Assembly: GCA_964392365.1 (NCBI GenBank)
Contig: CAYMPH010000001.1
Location: 372,001 to 436,000, forward strand
Direction: 5' to 3'
Source of the DNA: CAYMPH01 sp964392365
Lineage (GTDB): Bacteria > Spirochaetota > UBA4802 > UBA5550
Length of the DNA stretch: 64,000 nucleotides
How positions within the stretch are numbered: position 1 is the stretch's first letter; each line of letters opens with the position of its first letter. The notes beneath the pieces were generated by a model. That model searched no databases. It saw nothing but the letters and a program-made list of their open reading frames with translations, and was not told the origin of the DNA. Shown here piece by piece: positions 43,851-51,842 of this stretch. A program made the position numbers and the translations under genes.

Positions 43851-45344
43851 ATGAGTATAATGAAAATAATAAATAAATTAAAAAAAAGTAAAAAATTTAA
43901 AGCATTAATTGTTTTTAAATTGCTTGTAAAAATTATTTTTATTTTTTCAGTATTAATTAACACTTCTTGCGGAGAAAAAGCTCTTCTCTGGGAATTAAGT
44001 ACTAACAGAATGGATGTTATGTTGAAAGGTACTTATGAATCTGAACCTGGTTCTGTTTGGCCATGGCAATTATCTGGTAGTGGACGGCCTTCTGGTACTT
44101 TAAATGCTAATGATAGAGTCAATAATGTTGAAGATGATTCGGTTTCTTATGCAGGTACAACATTGCCAACAATTCCTCCTGGTCTTCCTGGGACTGGTGA
44201 TATTCTTCCAACTCAGTTCATGTTAGATATTGCTGAAATGAGAATAGTTGCTTCTGATGGTACAGAACTTAAATTTGCAAATTACAGGCAGACCTATACT
44301 ATAGGTTTGAATGACACAGATTCTTTTTTCACAAGCGGAATACTTCTTCAAACAGATGATCTTACTCCAGGTAAAACATATACATCTTTAAAAATTTACT
44401 TGAGAAAAGCACTTTTCAACAACGCTTCTCAATATACATCTGCTGATGGAGGAGCAAACTGGTCTTATGTCAGTTCTTCAACAGCAATATTTGCTGAAAA
44501 CACGGTAAATGGTTATGATTTTGCTCCTTCGATGATGAATACCTATTGGGATACTTTACGTATGGAAGCTCCTTATGTTAATAGAATTTTTCCTTTGGAA
44601 ATTCCCATATCCGGAGGGTTTGATTTCAGTCTTGCAGACAGCAGAACAGTTTTAGAAGTGAGACTTTTAATTAAAAATTTTATCAAGAAATATGAAATGA
44701 TAACATATCCTGATGGAGTAATGACATTAACTCATTACTGGGGTTTATCTGATCAATTGATTCGTGTTCATGCAAATGAATTACTATATGGACGTATTCT
44801 TGGTGTTGCAAGAAGTTATGTGCCTGCAACTGCAAGAACTTTAAGAATAAATAATGCTGCTTCTGATGGGTATATAATTCTTGTACCAAGTGGAGCGAGT
44901 TCTTCAGATTATGTTGTAAATTCAGATGCGAGACTTTTAGCTATTCCTTTACCTGGAGTAGCAGCTTGTGATTTTCCTAAACCTCCTATAAATCCAGGGA
45001 ATTATATTGGTCCTTTAATGGATTATTATTTAAAATCTGAAAAATATAAAAAAGATTATAATGATATTTATACATCGTGTAATATTGCAGCAGGTTTAAC
45101 CGATTTTCAAGCAGTTTGGGATGCATATAATAATTCAGTTTCAAGTTTTAAAATGCCAATTGCAGCGATTTATACTATATCTGGTTCTAATCCAAATTAT
45201 ATAAGAAATATCAAACCTGGAGTTTATAATGTATATAAATCAACTTCAAATCCATCTTATGGTATGATTTTTAATCAGGCATTAACACCAACTACTACTG
45301 CATCTGTAGATTTAACAGGTGGCGATGGTGTTATTACTTATTAA
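43851..45344 (+). CDS. Large lipoprotein of unknown function
   Basis: I do not recognise this 497-residue protein. A long basic n-region and hydrophobic stretch end at Cys40 in the lipobox-like INTSC, so it is probably a lipoprotein. The mature part is Ser/Thr/Asn/Gly-rich, with few lysine-rich helices, and looks like a beta-rich surface or periplasmic protein. Codon choice is more T-ending than in the neighbouring housekeeping genes. The ATG at 43851 has no RBS, and an ATG nine bases on is an alternative. Confidence 0.65.
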   Translation: MSIMKIINKLKKSKKFKALIVFKLLVKIIFIFSVLINTSCGEKALLWELSTNRMDVMLKGTYESEPGSVWPWQLSGSGRPSGTLNANDRVNNVEDDSVSYAGTTLPTIPPGLPGTGDILPTQFMLDIAEMRIVASDGTELKFANYRQTYTIGLNDTDSFFTSGILLQTDDLTPGKTYTSLKIYLRKALFNNASQYTSADGGANWSYVSSSTAIFAENTVNGYDFAPSMMNTYWDTLRMEAPYVNRIFPLEIPISGGFDFSLADSRTVLEVRLLIKNFIKKYEMITYPDGVMTLTHYWGLSDQLIRVHANELLYGRILGVARSYVPATARTLRINNAASDGYIILVPSGASSSDYVVNSDARLLAIPLPGVAACDFPKPPINPGNYIGPLMDYYLKSEKYKKDYNDIYTSCNIAAGLTDFQAVWDAYNNSVSSFKMPIAAIYTISGSNPNYIRNIKPGVYNVYKSTSNPSYGMIFNQALTPTTTASVDLTGGDGVITY

Positions 45345-45398
45345 TTTTATTGACACAAAACTAATACAATTTTATTTAACACGAAGATGATTATAATA

Positions 45399-45420
45399 TA
45401 CCGGCAATAGCCGGTAATTT
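45399..45420 (+). terminator. Hairpin before lysC
   Basis: TACCGGC (45399-45405), loop AATA, GCCGGTA (45410-45416), then ATTTT. It may terminate the lipoprotein gene. A perfect TATAAT at 45392-45397 immediately precedes it, so alternatively the hairpin forms the 5' end of the lysC transcript. Confidence 0.5.
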
Positions 45421-45438
45421 TGTAAAAGGGTAACGAAA

Positions 45439-46656
45439 ATGTCTGATCTAAAAATTGTCGTTCAGAAGTACGGAGGAACTTCAGTTGGAACTCCTGAAAG
45501 GATTAAAGCTGTAGCTGAAAGAATTAAAAAATATGTTGAAAACGGTAAATCTGTTGTTGTAGTTGTTTCTGCAATGGGGCACACCACGGATGAGCTTGTT
45601 GATTTAGCATCGAAAATAACGAAAAATCCCAGTAAAAGAGAAATGGATATGCTTCTTTCTACCGGAGAACAGATTTCCATATCTCTGCTTGCCATGGCTC
45701 TGCACGAAGTGGAAGTTGATGCTGTTTCCTACACCGGTTCACAGGTCAAGGTCATGACAGATGGAAATTTTTCAAATGCAAAAATTGAAAGTATAGCAAC
45801 TGAAAGAATAAGAAAAGCTCTTGAAGAGAAAAAAGTTGTTATTGTGGCCGGATTTCAGGGAATTGATGAGGATGAGAATATAACTACATTGGGACGCGGC
45901 GGATCAGATACATCAGCTGTTGCTCTTGCATCTGTTCTTGGAACCAGAGACTGTGAGATTTATACTGATGTTGATGGAGTTTACACAGCAGATCCGCGCA
46001 TTGTTCAAAATACAAGAAAGCTCAAGGAAATAAGCTACGATGAAATGCTTGAGCTTGCAAGACTTGGATCAGGTGTTCTTCATTCAAGATCAGTGGAATT
46101 CGGAAAAAAATATAATGTTAAAATACATGTAAGATCGAGCTTTAATTATGAAGAAGGCACGATTGTTATGCCCAGGGAGGAAATGATGGAGAAATTTATT
46201 ATCAGCGGTATTACATCTAAGACAGATGAGGCAAAAATTAATATCAGAGATATTCCTGATCAGCCTGGAATAGCTGCAAAGCTTTTCATGGCTCTCGGTG
46301 AAAGTAAAATATATGTTAATATGATAGTTCAGTCAACAGGAAAAGATAATAAAGCCACAATATCATTTACAACAAAGAAAAGCGATGTTCAAAAGGCTTT
46401 GGTCATTTGTGAAAAACTAAAAAATGAATGGAAGGCAACCGGAGTTGATTCAAAAGATAATATTGCAATTGTTTCAGCAGTTGGAGTGGGAATGCTTTCA
46501 TCGTATGGGGTTGCAGGGAAAATGTTTACAGCTCTTTCTGATAAGGGGATAAATATAGAGATGATATCAACTTCAGAGATCGGTATTTCCTGTGTTATAG
46601 AAACCTCACAGGCTGAAACTGCAGTAAAACTTCTGCATGGAATTTTTGTAGAATAA
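45439..46656 (+). CDS. lysC: Aspartate kinase
   Basis: This enzyme phosphorylates aspartate, the first step to lysine, diaminopimelate, threonine and methionine. The 405-residue protein has the catalytic KYGGTSVG at 9-16, TLGRGGSDTSAVALA and EIYTDVDGVYTADPR, then two C-terminal ACT domains (from about 265) for allosteric control. It is of the monofunctional class. It heads a tight operon with ddl, linking precursor supply to peptidoglycan synthesis. Confidence 0.95.
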   Translation: MSDLKIVVQKYGGTSVGTPERIKAVAERIKKYVENGKSVVVVVSAMGHTTDELVDLASKITKNPSKREMDMLLSTGEQISISLLAMALHEVEVDAVSYTGSQVKVMTDGNFSNAKIESIATERIRKALEEKKVVIVAGFQGIDEDENITTLGRGGSDTSAVALASVLGTRDCEIYTDVDGVYTADPRIVQNTRKLKEISYDEMLELARLGSGVLHSRSVEFGKKYNVKIHVRSSFNYEEGTIVMPREEMMEKFIISGITSKTDEAKINIRDIPDQPGIAAKLFMALGESKIYVNMIVQSTGKDNKATISFTTKKSDVQKALVICEKLKNEWKATGVDSKDNIAIVSAVGVGMLSSYGVAGKMFTALSDKGINIEMISTSEIGISCVIETSQAETAVKLLHGIFVE

Positions 46657-46658
46657 TT

Positions 46659-47759
46659 ATGATCAGGGTTGCTGTTTTATACGGCGGAAGATCCGGAGAA
46701 CACGATGTATCATTATGTTCTGCAGCTTCTGTTGTTTCAATGCTTGATAAAAGCAAATATGAAATAATAGTCATTGGCGTTGACAGAGAAGGCATGTGGC
46801 ATGTGCAGGATTTCCCTGAAATTATAGAGGATAAGGATTTCGGGAAGAAATTAAATCTAAAAAAAAATAGCGCCTGGCTGTTGAATCATTATGATAAAAA
46901 AAATAAGCTTGTATGTTATAATTTAGAAACCGGGAAAAGAATTGAAGCAGATATTGTTTTTCCGGTTATGCATGGTACAAATTGCGAAGACGGCACTCTT
47001 CAGGGGCTTCTTCAGCTGGCAATGGTTCCATTCGTTGGAGCTGATGCTGCAGGCTCTGTTATAGGAATGGATAAGGACGTTGCTAAAAGGCTTCTTGCTG
47101 CTGCCGGGATTCCGGTTGTGGAATGGCTCACAGTAAAAAATTCAGAGTGGATAAAAAATCCTAAATCAATAATCGATTCTGTTAAAAATAAAATCGGCAT
47201 CCCGCTTTTTGTTAAGCCTTCAAATACAGGATCTTCTGTAGGTGTTGTTAAAGTTAAAACAATTGAAGATCTTTCATCTGCGATAGAATTTGCTTTTAAA
47301 TATGATAATTCAATTCTGATTGAAAAAGCTGTTAATGCCAGAGAGATTGAATGTGCAGTACTCGGCAATGATGAACCGGAAGCATCAACACTTGGAGAAA
47401 TTATTCCAAAGCATGAATTTTATTCTTATGAAGCAAAATATATTGATGCTGATGGAGCCTCTCTTTCAATACCGGCTGATTTATCAGAGGAAGTTTCAGC
47501 TCAGATAAGAAAAAGTGCAGTATCGGCTTTTAAAATTTTAAACTGCTGCGGTATGGCCAGAGTTGATTTTTTCCTGGATAGAACAAATGGGAATTTTTAT
47601 TTAAATGAGATCAATACATTGCCTGGTTTTACTTCAATCAGTATGTATCCGAAACTTTGGGAATACTCCGGTACCGGTTATTCTGAATTGCTAGATATTC
47701 TAATTGATCTTGGTTTTGATAAGCACAGACAGAGAATGAAAATCTCAACCGAGATATAG
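46659..47759 (+). CDS. ddl: D-alanine--D-alanine ligase
   Basis: An ATP-grasp ligase making the D-Ala-D-Ala dipeptide of peptidoglycan. The 366-residue protein has LYGGRSGEHDVSLCSAAS at the start, VMHGTNCEDGTLQGLL, PLFVKPSNTGSSVGVVK and FYLNEINTLPGFT. The YSYEAKY segment has Tyr rather than Phe, indicating D-Ala rather than D-lactate as second substrate. It starts 2 bases after lysC. Confidence 0.95.
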   Translation: MIRVAVLYGGRSGEHDVSLCSAASVVSMLDKSKYEIIVIGVDREGMWHVQDFPEIIEDKDFGKKLNLKKNSAWLLNHYDKKNKLVCYNLETGKRIEADIVFPVMHGTNCEDGTLQGLLQLAMVPFVGADAAGSVIGMDKDVAKRLLAAAGIPVVEWLTVKNSEWIKNPKSIIDSVKNKIGIPLFVKPSNTGSSVGVVKVKTIEDLSSAIEFAFKYDNSILIEKAVNAREIECAVLGNDEPEASTLGEIIPKHEFYSYEAKYIDADGASLSIPADLSEEVSAQIRKSAVSAFKILNCCGMARVDFFLDRTNGNFYLNEINTLPGFTSISMYPKLWEYSGTGYSELLDILIDLGFDKHRQRMKISTEI

Positions 47760-47762
47760 TAA

Positions 47763-48428
47763 ATGGTTGAACTCGTAGTAAATAATATAAAATCAGCTTT
47801 GCTTGATATGGACGGAATTGTTGTTGATTCTATGAAACATCACGCTGAAGTCTGGCAGCACGTGCTTCATGCGTTTGGTCTTGATGTTGACCTGCTTGAT
47901 ATTTATATTAGAGAAGGGATGTCAGGTGTTGAATCAGTGAAGGATATTTACAAAGAAAAAGGCATTGCAGTTCCAGGCGATGAAGTTTTCAGCGAAATGC
48001 TTTTAAATAAACACAGCTTATTTGAGGAAAGAAAAATATTATTATTTCCTGTTGCTGTAGATATTATAAAATTTCTTAAATCAAAAAATATAAAAATCGG
48101 ACTTGTGACTGGTTCGATGAAAAGAACAATAACCCATTTAATTCCGGGTGAAATTATATCAAATTTTGATATAATTGTAGCTGATGAAGATGTAAAAAAA
48201 GGCAAGCCGGATCCGGAACCTTACAGGGCAGGTTTAAAAAAAATTGGAGGAACTACTGGCGACACTCTTGTCATTGAAAATGCTCCGCTTGGAATTAAAT
48301 CTGCTAAATCTGCAGGTCTTGTATGTTTTGCTGTAAAAACAACTCTCGGCGATGAATATTTATCTGAAGCTGATAAAATATTTCCGGATCATACGTCGCT
48401 TTTAAAATTTTTCAAGGAGAAGCTTTGA
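47763..48428 (+). CDS. HAD-superfamily hydrolase (phosphatase/phosphomutase type)
   Basis: A 221-residue cytosolic HAD protein with a helical cap. Motif I is LLDMDGIVVDS (nucleophile Asp15, acid/base Asp17), motif II GLVTGS, motif III Lys in KKGKPDPEPYRAG, and motif IV VIENAPLGIKSAKSAG. It resembles the beta-phosphoglucomutase/sugar phosphatase branch, but the substrate cannot be told. It starts 3 bases after ddl and ends directly against mqnD. Confidence 0.85.
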   Translation: MVELVVNNIKSALLDMDGIVVDSMKHHAEVWQHVLHAFGLDVDLLDIYIREGMSGVESVKDIYKEKGIAVPGDEVFSEMLLNKHSLFEERKILLFPVAVDIIKFLKSKNIKIGLVTGSMKRTITHLIPGEIISNFDIIVADEDVKKGKPDPEPYRAGLKKIGGTTGDTLVIENAPLGIKSAKSAGLVCFAVKTTLGDEYLSEADKIFPDHTSLLKFFKEKL

Positions 48429-49223
48429 TTGAATTTTTCAGTCGCTTATTCACCCTGCCCTAATGACGCATTTATTTTTCATGCGATGATTCATGGTCTT
48501 GTTGATTTATCCGGATTTAAGTTCCAATCACATATTATGGATATTGACGAGCTCAATAAATCAGCGTTTCAGGAAAAATTTGACATTATAAAAATTTCAT
48601 ATCATGCATATTTATTTTTAAAAGATAAATACACTCTTCTTGATTCAGGGTCTGCTTTAGGATTTGGATGCGGTCCTCTGCTTGTTTCAAAAGACGGCAA
48701 AAAATTAAACAATGATTCTAAAATCGCAATTCCAGGAGATTTAACAACTGCAGCGCTTCTTTTAAAATTATGGAACAGAGATTTTTTACATTTACAAGTA
48801 CTCAGGTTCGATGAAATTATGCCGGCAGTTGCCTCCGGTGAGTTTGATGCAGGACTTGTCATACATGAAGGACGATTTGTATTTGAATCATACGGCTTAA
48901 AAAAAATTATTGATCTTGGAGCGTGGTGGGAGGAGGAAACGGGATCACCTATTCCTCTTGGCTGCATTGCTGTTAAAAATAGTTTATCAGATCATTCAGA
49001 AAAAATCAGTTCAATTATACTTGCTTCAATAGATTATGCATTTAATAATAATTCTGCTTCGAGATTGTATATTAAATCTCTTGCATCAGAAATGGATGAT
49101 AAAGTAATTGATGAACATATCAAACTTTACGTAAATGACTTTTCCAGATCGCTTGGCTCTAATGGAATGGAAGCAGTAAAAAAACTTGAGGAAATGGCAT
49201 TATGTCGGGGTCTGATAAAATAG
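48429..49223 (+). CDS. mqnD: 1,4-dihydroxy-6-naphthoate synthase
   Basis: MqnD converts cyclic dehypoxanthinyl futalosine to 1,4-dihydroxy-6-naphthoate, the step after MqnC. The 264-residue protein has the hallmark SPCPNDAFIFHAMIHG near residue 8, KISYHAYLFL, GSALGFGCGPLLVS, IPGDLTTAALLL, IHEGRF and GSPIPLG. These favour MqnD over the paralogue MqnA. The start is a TTG directly after the HAD gene's TGA. AAGGAGAAGC is the RBS. Confidence 0.92.
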   Translation: MNFSVAYSPCPNDAFIFHAMIHGLVDLSGFKFQSHIMDIDELNKSAFQEKFDIIKISYHAYLFLKDKYTLLDSGSALGFGCGPLLVSKDGKKLNNDSKIAIPGDLTTAALLLKLWNRDFLHLQVLRFDEIMPAVASGEFDAGLVIHEGRFVFESYGLKKIIDLGAWWEEETGSPIPLGCIAVKNSLSDHSEKISSIILASIDYAFNNNSASRLYIKSLASEMDDKVIDEHIKLYVNDFSRSLGSNGMEAVKKLEEMALCRGLIK

Positions 49224-49831
49224 GAATTGTGATGGCTACCATGATTGAGGCAAGACCGTTTATTGATAATATGGGTCTTGTTCAGAAATCGGCAAAACCA
49301 TTTTCTGTGTATTGCAAAGATAATATATTTTTAATTATTTCCGGAATTGGAAAAGCCTGCTGCGCATCTGCTGTGACTCATATTATTAATTTGTTTGATG
49401 TTGATTCACTGTATAATTTTGGCGCTTCAGGTGATCTGAACAATAAATTTAAAATTGGAGACATACTGCATATAAACAGCATTATTGAACCTGACAGGCC
49501 TTATATTTCCGGAGGTAAAAGAATGATAACTCCGGATATTATAGATGGATTTCCTTATGCTTCGCTTTCGACTCAGGACAGGGCAATGGTAAATAATGCT
49601 GATCGAGAAATTACTGGAAAGTTTGCAGATCTTGCTGATATGGAAGGAGCATCATTTATGCAGATTTGTACACTTTATAATAAAAAAGGGTATCTGTTTA
49701 AAATTGTAACAGATGTGCCTGGACATGACTCAGATAAAGATATAATAAAAAATGTTAAGAAAACTGCAGTAATTTTATATGATTATTTATTCGAGAAATT
49801 ATTCAAAAATTTACTATTTAAAATAGACTGA
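49202..49831 (+). CDS. mqnB: Futalosine hydrolase / nucleosidase family
   Basis: MqnB releases hypoxanthine from futalosine. The 209-residue nucleoside-phosphorylase-superfamily protein has GIVMATMIEARPF, IISGIGKACCASAVTHII and NFGASGDLNN, and its catalytic region DMEGASFMQI ends with KIVTDVPGHDSD. Its 22-base overlap with mqnD supports a menaquinone role rather than general MTA/SAH nucleosidase, though both activities can occur in one enzyme. It is the last gene of the lysC-ddl-HAD-mqnD-mqnB operon. Confidence 0.88.
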   Translation: MSGSDKIGIVMATMIEARPFIDNMGLVQKSAKPFSVYCKDNIFLIISGIGKACCASAVTHIINLFDVDSLYNFGASGDLNNKFKIGDILHINSIIEPDRPYISGGKRMITPDIIDGFPYASLSTQDRAMVNNADREITGKFADLADMEGASFMQICTLYNKKGYLFKIVTDVPGHDSDKDIIKNVKKTAVILYDYLFEKLFKNLLFKID

Positions 49832-49860
49832 TATATTAATAATTCTGTTTGAAATTTAAG

Positions 49861-49888
49861 TTGATAATTCAGTAATATGTATTATATT
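49861..49888 (+). promoter_or_regulatory. Candidate promoter of the hemerythrin gene
   Basis: TTGATA at 49861-49866 and TATATT at 49883-49888 with a 16-base spacer, about 30 bases before the ATG. It would also drive the downstream selenoprotein-like gene. Confidence 0.55.
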
Positions 49889-49920
49889 AAAATAGTAAAT
49901 ATATAATTCAGAGGAAAAAA

Positions 49921-50331
49921 ATGGAATATATTGAATGGATCAGTGATTATAGTGTTGGTGTAAGTCAATTTGATGAAGAGCACAAACAGCTTATTAAATT
50001 TATAAATAATCTTAATTCATCAGTTCTTGCAGGCAGCGCTCATTTTACAATGAAAGAAATTTTAACAAGCCTAGTGAATTATACAAAAATTCATTTTAAA
50101 CATGAAGAAGATTTCATGCTTTTATATGATTATCCGAATAGAGAAAACCATAAAAAGGAACATGATGATTTAACAAAGCAGGTAACTGAATTTTATGATG
50201 AATTTTTATCGGGTAAATCAAAAATAACCTTAGCCTTATTAAAATTTTTAAGCGACTGGCTGGTTAATCATATTCTTGGAAGTGATATGGCTTATAAAAA
50301 TTTTTTCATGAGTAAAAATGTAAATTCATAG
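49921..50331 (+). CDS. Bacteriohemerythrin
   Basis: A 136-residue four-helix non-heme di-iron O2-binding protein. The ligand set is complete: His21 (DEEHKQL), His58 and Glu62 (HFKHEE), His77 and His81 (NHKKEH), His117 and Asp122 (NHILGSD). It is a stand-alone domain, so O2 storage, delivery or sensing is likely. GAGGAAAAAA precedes the ATG. The next gene, 52 bases on, is the candidate selenoprotein, and a redox link between them is possible but unproven. Confidence 0.93.
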   Translation: MEYIEWISDYSVGVSQFDEEHKQLIKFINNLNSSVLAGSAHFTMKEILTSLVNYTKIHFKHEEDFMLLYDYPNRENHKKEHDDLTKQVTEFYDEFLSGKSKITLALLKFLSDWLVNHILGSDMAYKNFFMSKNVNS

Positions 50332-50383
50332 ATTTCATAATAAAAAATGCTTTTAAGTTTTAATTTACATAGAAGGAAATAAT

Positions 50384-50551
50384 ATGAATGATATAATTAT
50401 ACTTGTTGCTTTTTTTACAGGATGGTTTATTTTAAATAAATTTATTCTTCCAAAAGCAGGTATAACCACCTGAATGTCTTCACCTTCCTGTAAGGAAGCT
50501 GAAAGCAACAAACCAATTGAAATAAAATTAAAAAGTAGGAAATGCATATGA
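50384..50551 (+). CDS. Candidate small membrane selenoprotein (in-frame TGA)
   Basis: Read conventionally, this is a 29-residue peptide (MNDIIILVAFFTGWFILNKF then ILPKAGITT) stopping at the TGA 50471-50473. The same frame continues: with that TGA as selenocysteine 30 the product is 55 residues, with U30-MSSPS-C36 and a further Cys54 near the basic tail. Support comes from four points: a good RBS (AAGGA, 6-base spacing); a hydrophobic helix at about 4-22 leading into the U/C motif; the extended frame ends at a TGA overlapping the ATG of the next gene (ATGA at 50548-50551); and a SECIS-like hairpin directly after the first TGA. A redox-active, membrane-anchored thiol/selenol protein is my inference. 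Without Sec machinery it would be a 29-residue membrane peptide. Confidence 0.6.
50479..50503 (+). promoter_or_regulatory. Candidate bacterial SECIS hairpin
   Basis: TTCA-C-CTTCC (50479-50488), loop TGTAA (50489-50493), GGAAG-C-TGAA (50494-50503): 5-pair upper stem, a C-C mismatch, then 4 pairs. The apical loop begins 16 bases after the TGA and has G-U at its second and third bases, matching the known bacterial SECIS layout (loop roughly 16-37 bases from UGA, G near the loop start). Confidence 0.55.
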
Positions 50552-50991
50552 GGAATTTTTTATTATTATTAAGTCTAAGTTTAATGGGAATAGCAGGGTG
50601 TAATGCTACTACAGGAGCTTCTTATCCTACTGGGTATAATACTCCTGCGGCTGGGGCGACGCTAAATTCATTTAAAGCATCTACTATTCCAGGTTATACC
50701 TGTGTTGCTGATCCTGCTTGTCTAGTTGTTTATACGGTTAGTGGATCAACCAAAGGTGTTGCAGTTGGAAATGCAGCTTTGACTAATACATTGAAAATTT
50801 ATACAACTGATGGTGTTTCTTATACAGTAGTAAGGACAGGTGCTGGTGCTTGTTCGAGCGCTTTTAATGGAACTTTTGATGATTCAGCTGGTAAAAATGG
50901 TAATGGACTTTATCCTATTACAATAACATCTGGTGCAAATGCTTGTTCTAGCGGAATAACTGGAGTTATTACTGCACAAATATACCCATAG
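50548..50991 (+). CDS. Small lipoprotein of unknown function
   Basis: A 147-residue protein with lipobox GIAGC (Cys18). I start at the ATG 50548, which has AGGA 8 bases upstream and overlaps the stop of the preceding frame; an ATG at 50542 would add two residues. The mature part is Gly/Ala/Thr/Ser-rich with two short Cys pairs of similar context (YTCVADPACL and GACSSAF, NACSSGI). It looks beta-rich and extracytoplasmic. It is not a family I recognise. It lies between the selenoprotein candidate and a rhodanese lipoprotein. Confidence 0.7.
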   Translation: MRNFLLLLSLSLMGIAGCNATTGASYPTGYNTPAAGATLNSFKASTIPGYTCVADPACLVVYTVSGSTKGVAVGNAALTNTLKIYTTDGVSYTVVRTGAGACSSAFNGTFDDSAGKNGNGLYPITITSGANACSSGITGVITAQIYP

Positions 50992-51080
50992 TAATACTCA
51001 ATTATAATTTTTTTATTATTTTAAGTTAAGCTCGAGATTGGTAATTTTTAAAAATAAATATTTATAGGAAATGAAACTTT

Positions 51081-51485
51081 ATGTGGAAAATAACTATATT
51101 TACATTCCTTATATCATCAGCATTAATTTTAACATCATGTTCAGAAGGATACATGTCCAGCGATGGATCTTCTCTTCAGAAATATTTGTCTCCGGAAAAA
51201 CTTAAAGAACTTACTGTAAAACCTGATCCGAACATTATGATTATTGATGTACGTCCTGAATCATCATATAAGGCTGGACATATACCAACTGCAAAATCAT
51301 ATCCATCTTCTATTGTAATGAGCAAGCTAGGTGAAATATCAAAAGATAAGTATCTTATTGTTTATTGTGAAACCGGAGGACGTGCTCAGGCAGTAATTAA
51401 AAATCTTGAGAAATCCGGATACACAAAAATGATAAACTGGGGCGGTTACACACGCTGGCCTTATGAATTAGAGAAAAGTAAATAA
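51081..51485 (+). CDS. Rhodanese-domain lipoprotein
   Basis: A single rhodanese domain exported as a lipoprotein (lipobox ILTSC, Cys20). The 134-residue protein has the family start MIIDVRPESSYKAGHI and the active loop C96-ETGG-R101, so the catalytic Cys is present and the enzyme could carry persulfide sulfur in the periplasm. It follows the lipoprotein and selenoprotein-like genes and may form a periplasmic sulfur/selenium redox cluster with them (inference). It ends at a terminator. Confidence 0.9.
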   Translation: MWKITIFTFLISSALILTSCSEGYMSSDGSSLQKYLSPEKLKELTVKPDPNIMIIDVRPESSYKAGHIPTAKSYPSSIVMSKLGEISKDKYLIVYCETGGRAQAVIKNLEKSGYTKMINWGGYTRWPYELEKSK

Positions 51486-51512
51486 TATTAAAAGTATAAG
51501 CTTTTAAAAAAT

Positions 51513-51547
51513 AAAAGCCCTTCTGCAAATCCGGAGGGTTTTTTTTA
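51513..51547 (+). terminator. Intrinsic terminator after the rhodanese gene
   Basis: AAAAGCCCTTC pairs with GGAGGGTTTTTT (through G-T wobbles) around TGCAAATCC. The T run extends to 51547. Confidence 0.8.
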
Positions 51548-51842
51548 TTAATTCATGGTTTATTTCATTATAGCAGTTTAGGATTTGATTATCAATTTAT
51601 TATTCCAGCCGATGCTGCTTGTGCTGAGTATAAACTGAATATAGTGATTTGTCTGTATTATGCCATTATGTAAAAAAAATTGTTAAGTAAGTATATAAGT
51701 TTTTTAACAAGTACAACAATAATAGGAAATGTATCAAATCAATCTATAATATCTTAAGTAATAATGTAGTTGACTACAATTGGTTATTGAGATTTATATA
51801 AAAATGAATTTTTTTATATAAATAAATAATCACGGTGCGGGA
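51548..51842. other. Intergenic region upstream of the WG-repeat gene
   Basis: About 295 AT-rich bases with no open frame I can support and no recognisable RNA. The only signals are near its right end: a palindrome TGTAGT-TG-ACTACA at 51765-51778 overlapping a candidate -35. Confidence 0.5.
51765..51799 (+). promoter_or_regulatory. Candidate promoter with overlapping palindrome
   Basis: TTGACT (51770-51775), an 18-base spacer and TTATAT (51794-51799) lie 43 bases before the WG-repeat gene. The -35 sits inside TGTAGT-TG-ACTACA (51765-51778), so a repressor bound there would block it. Confidence 0.4.

Noticed and set aside
50474..50551. Separate 25-codon gene starting at the ATG right after the TGA
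   Set aside because: It has no RBS and is in frame with the upstream peptide; read-through as one frame explains it better.
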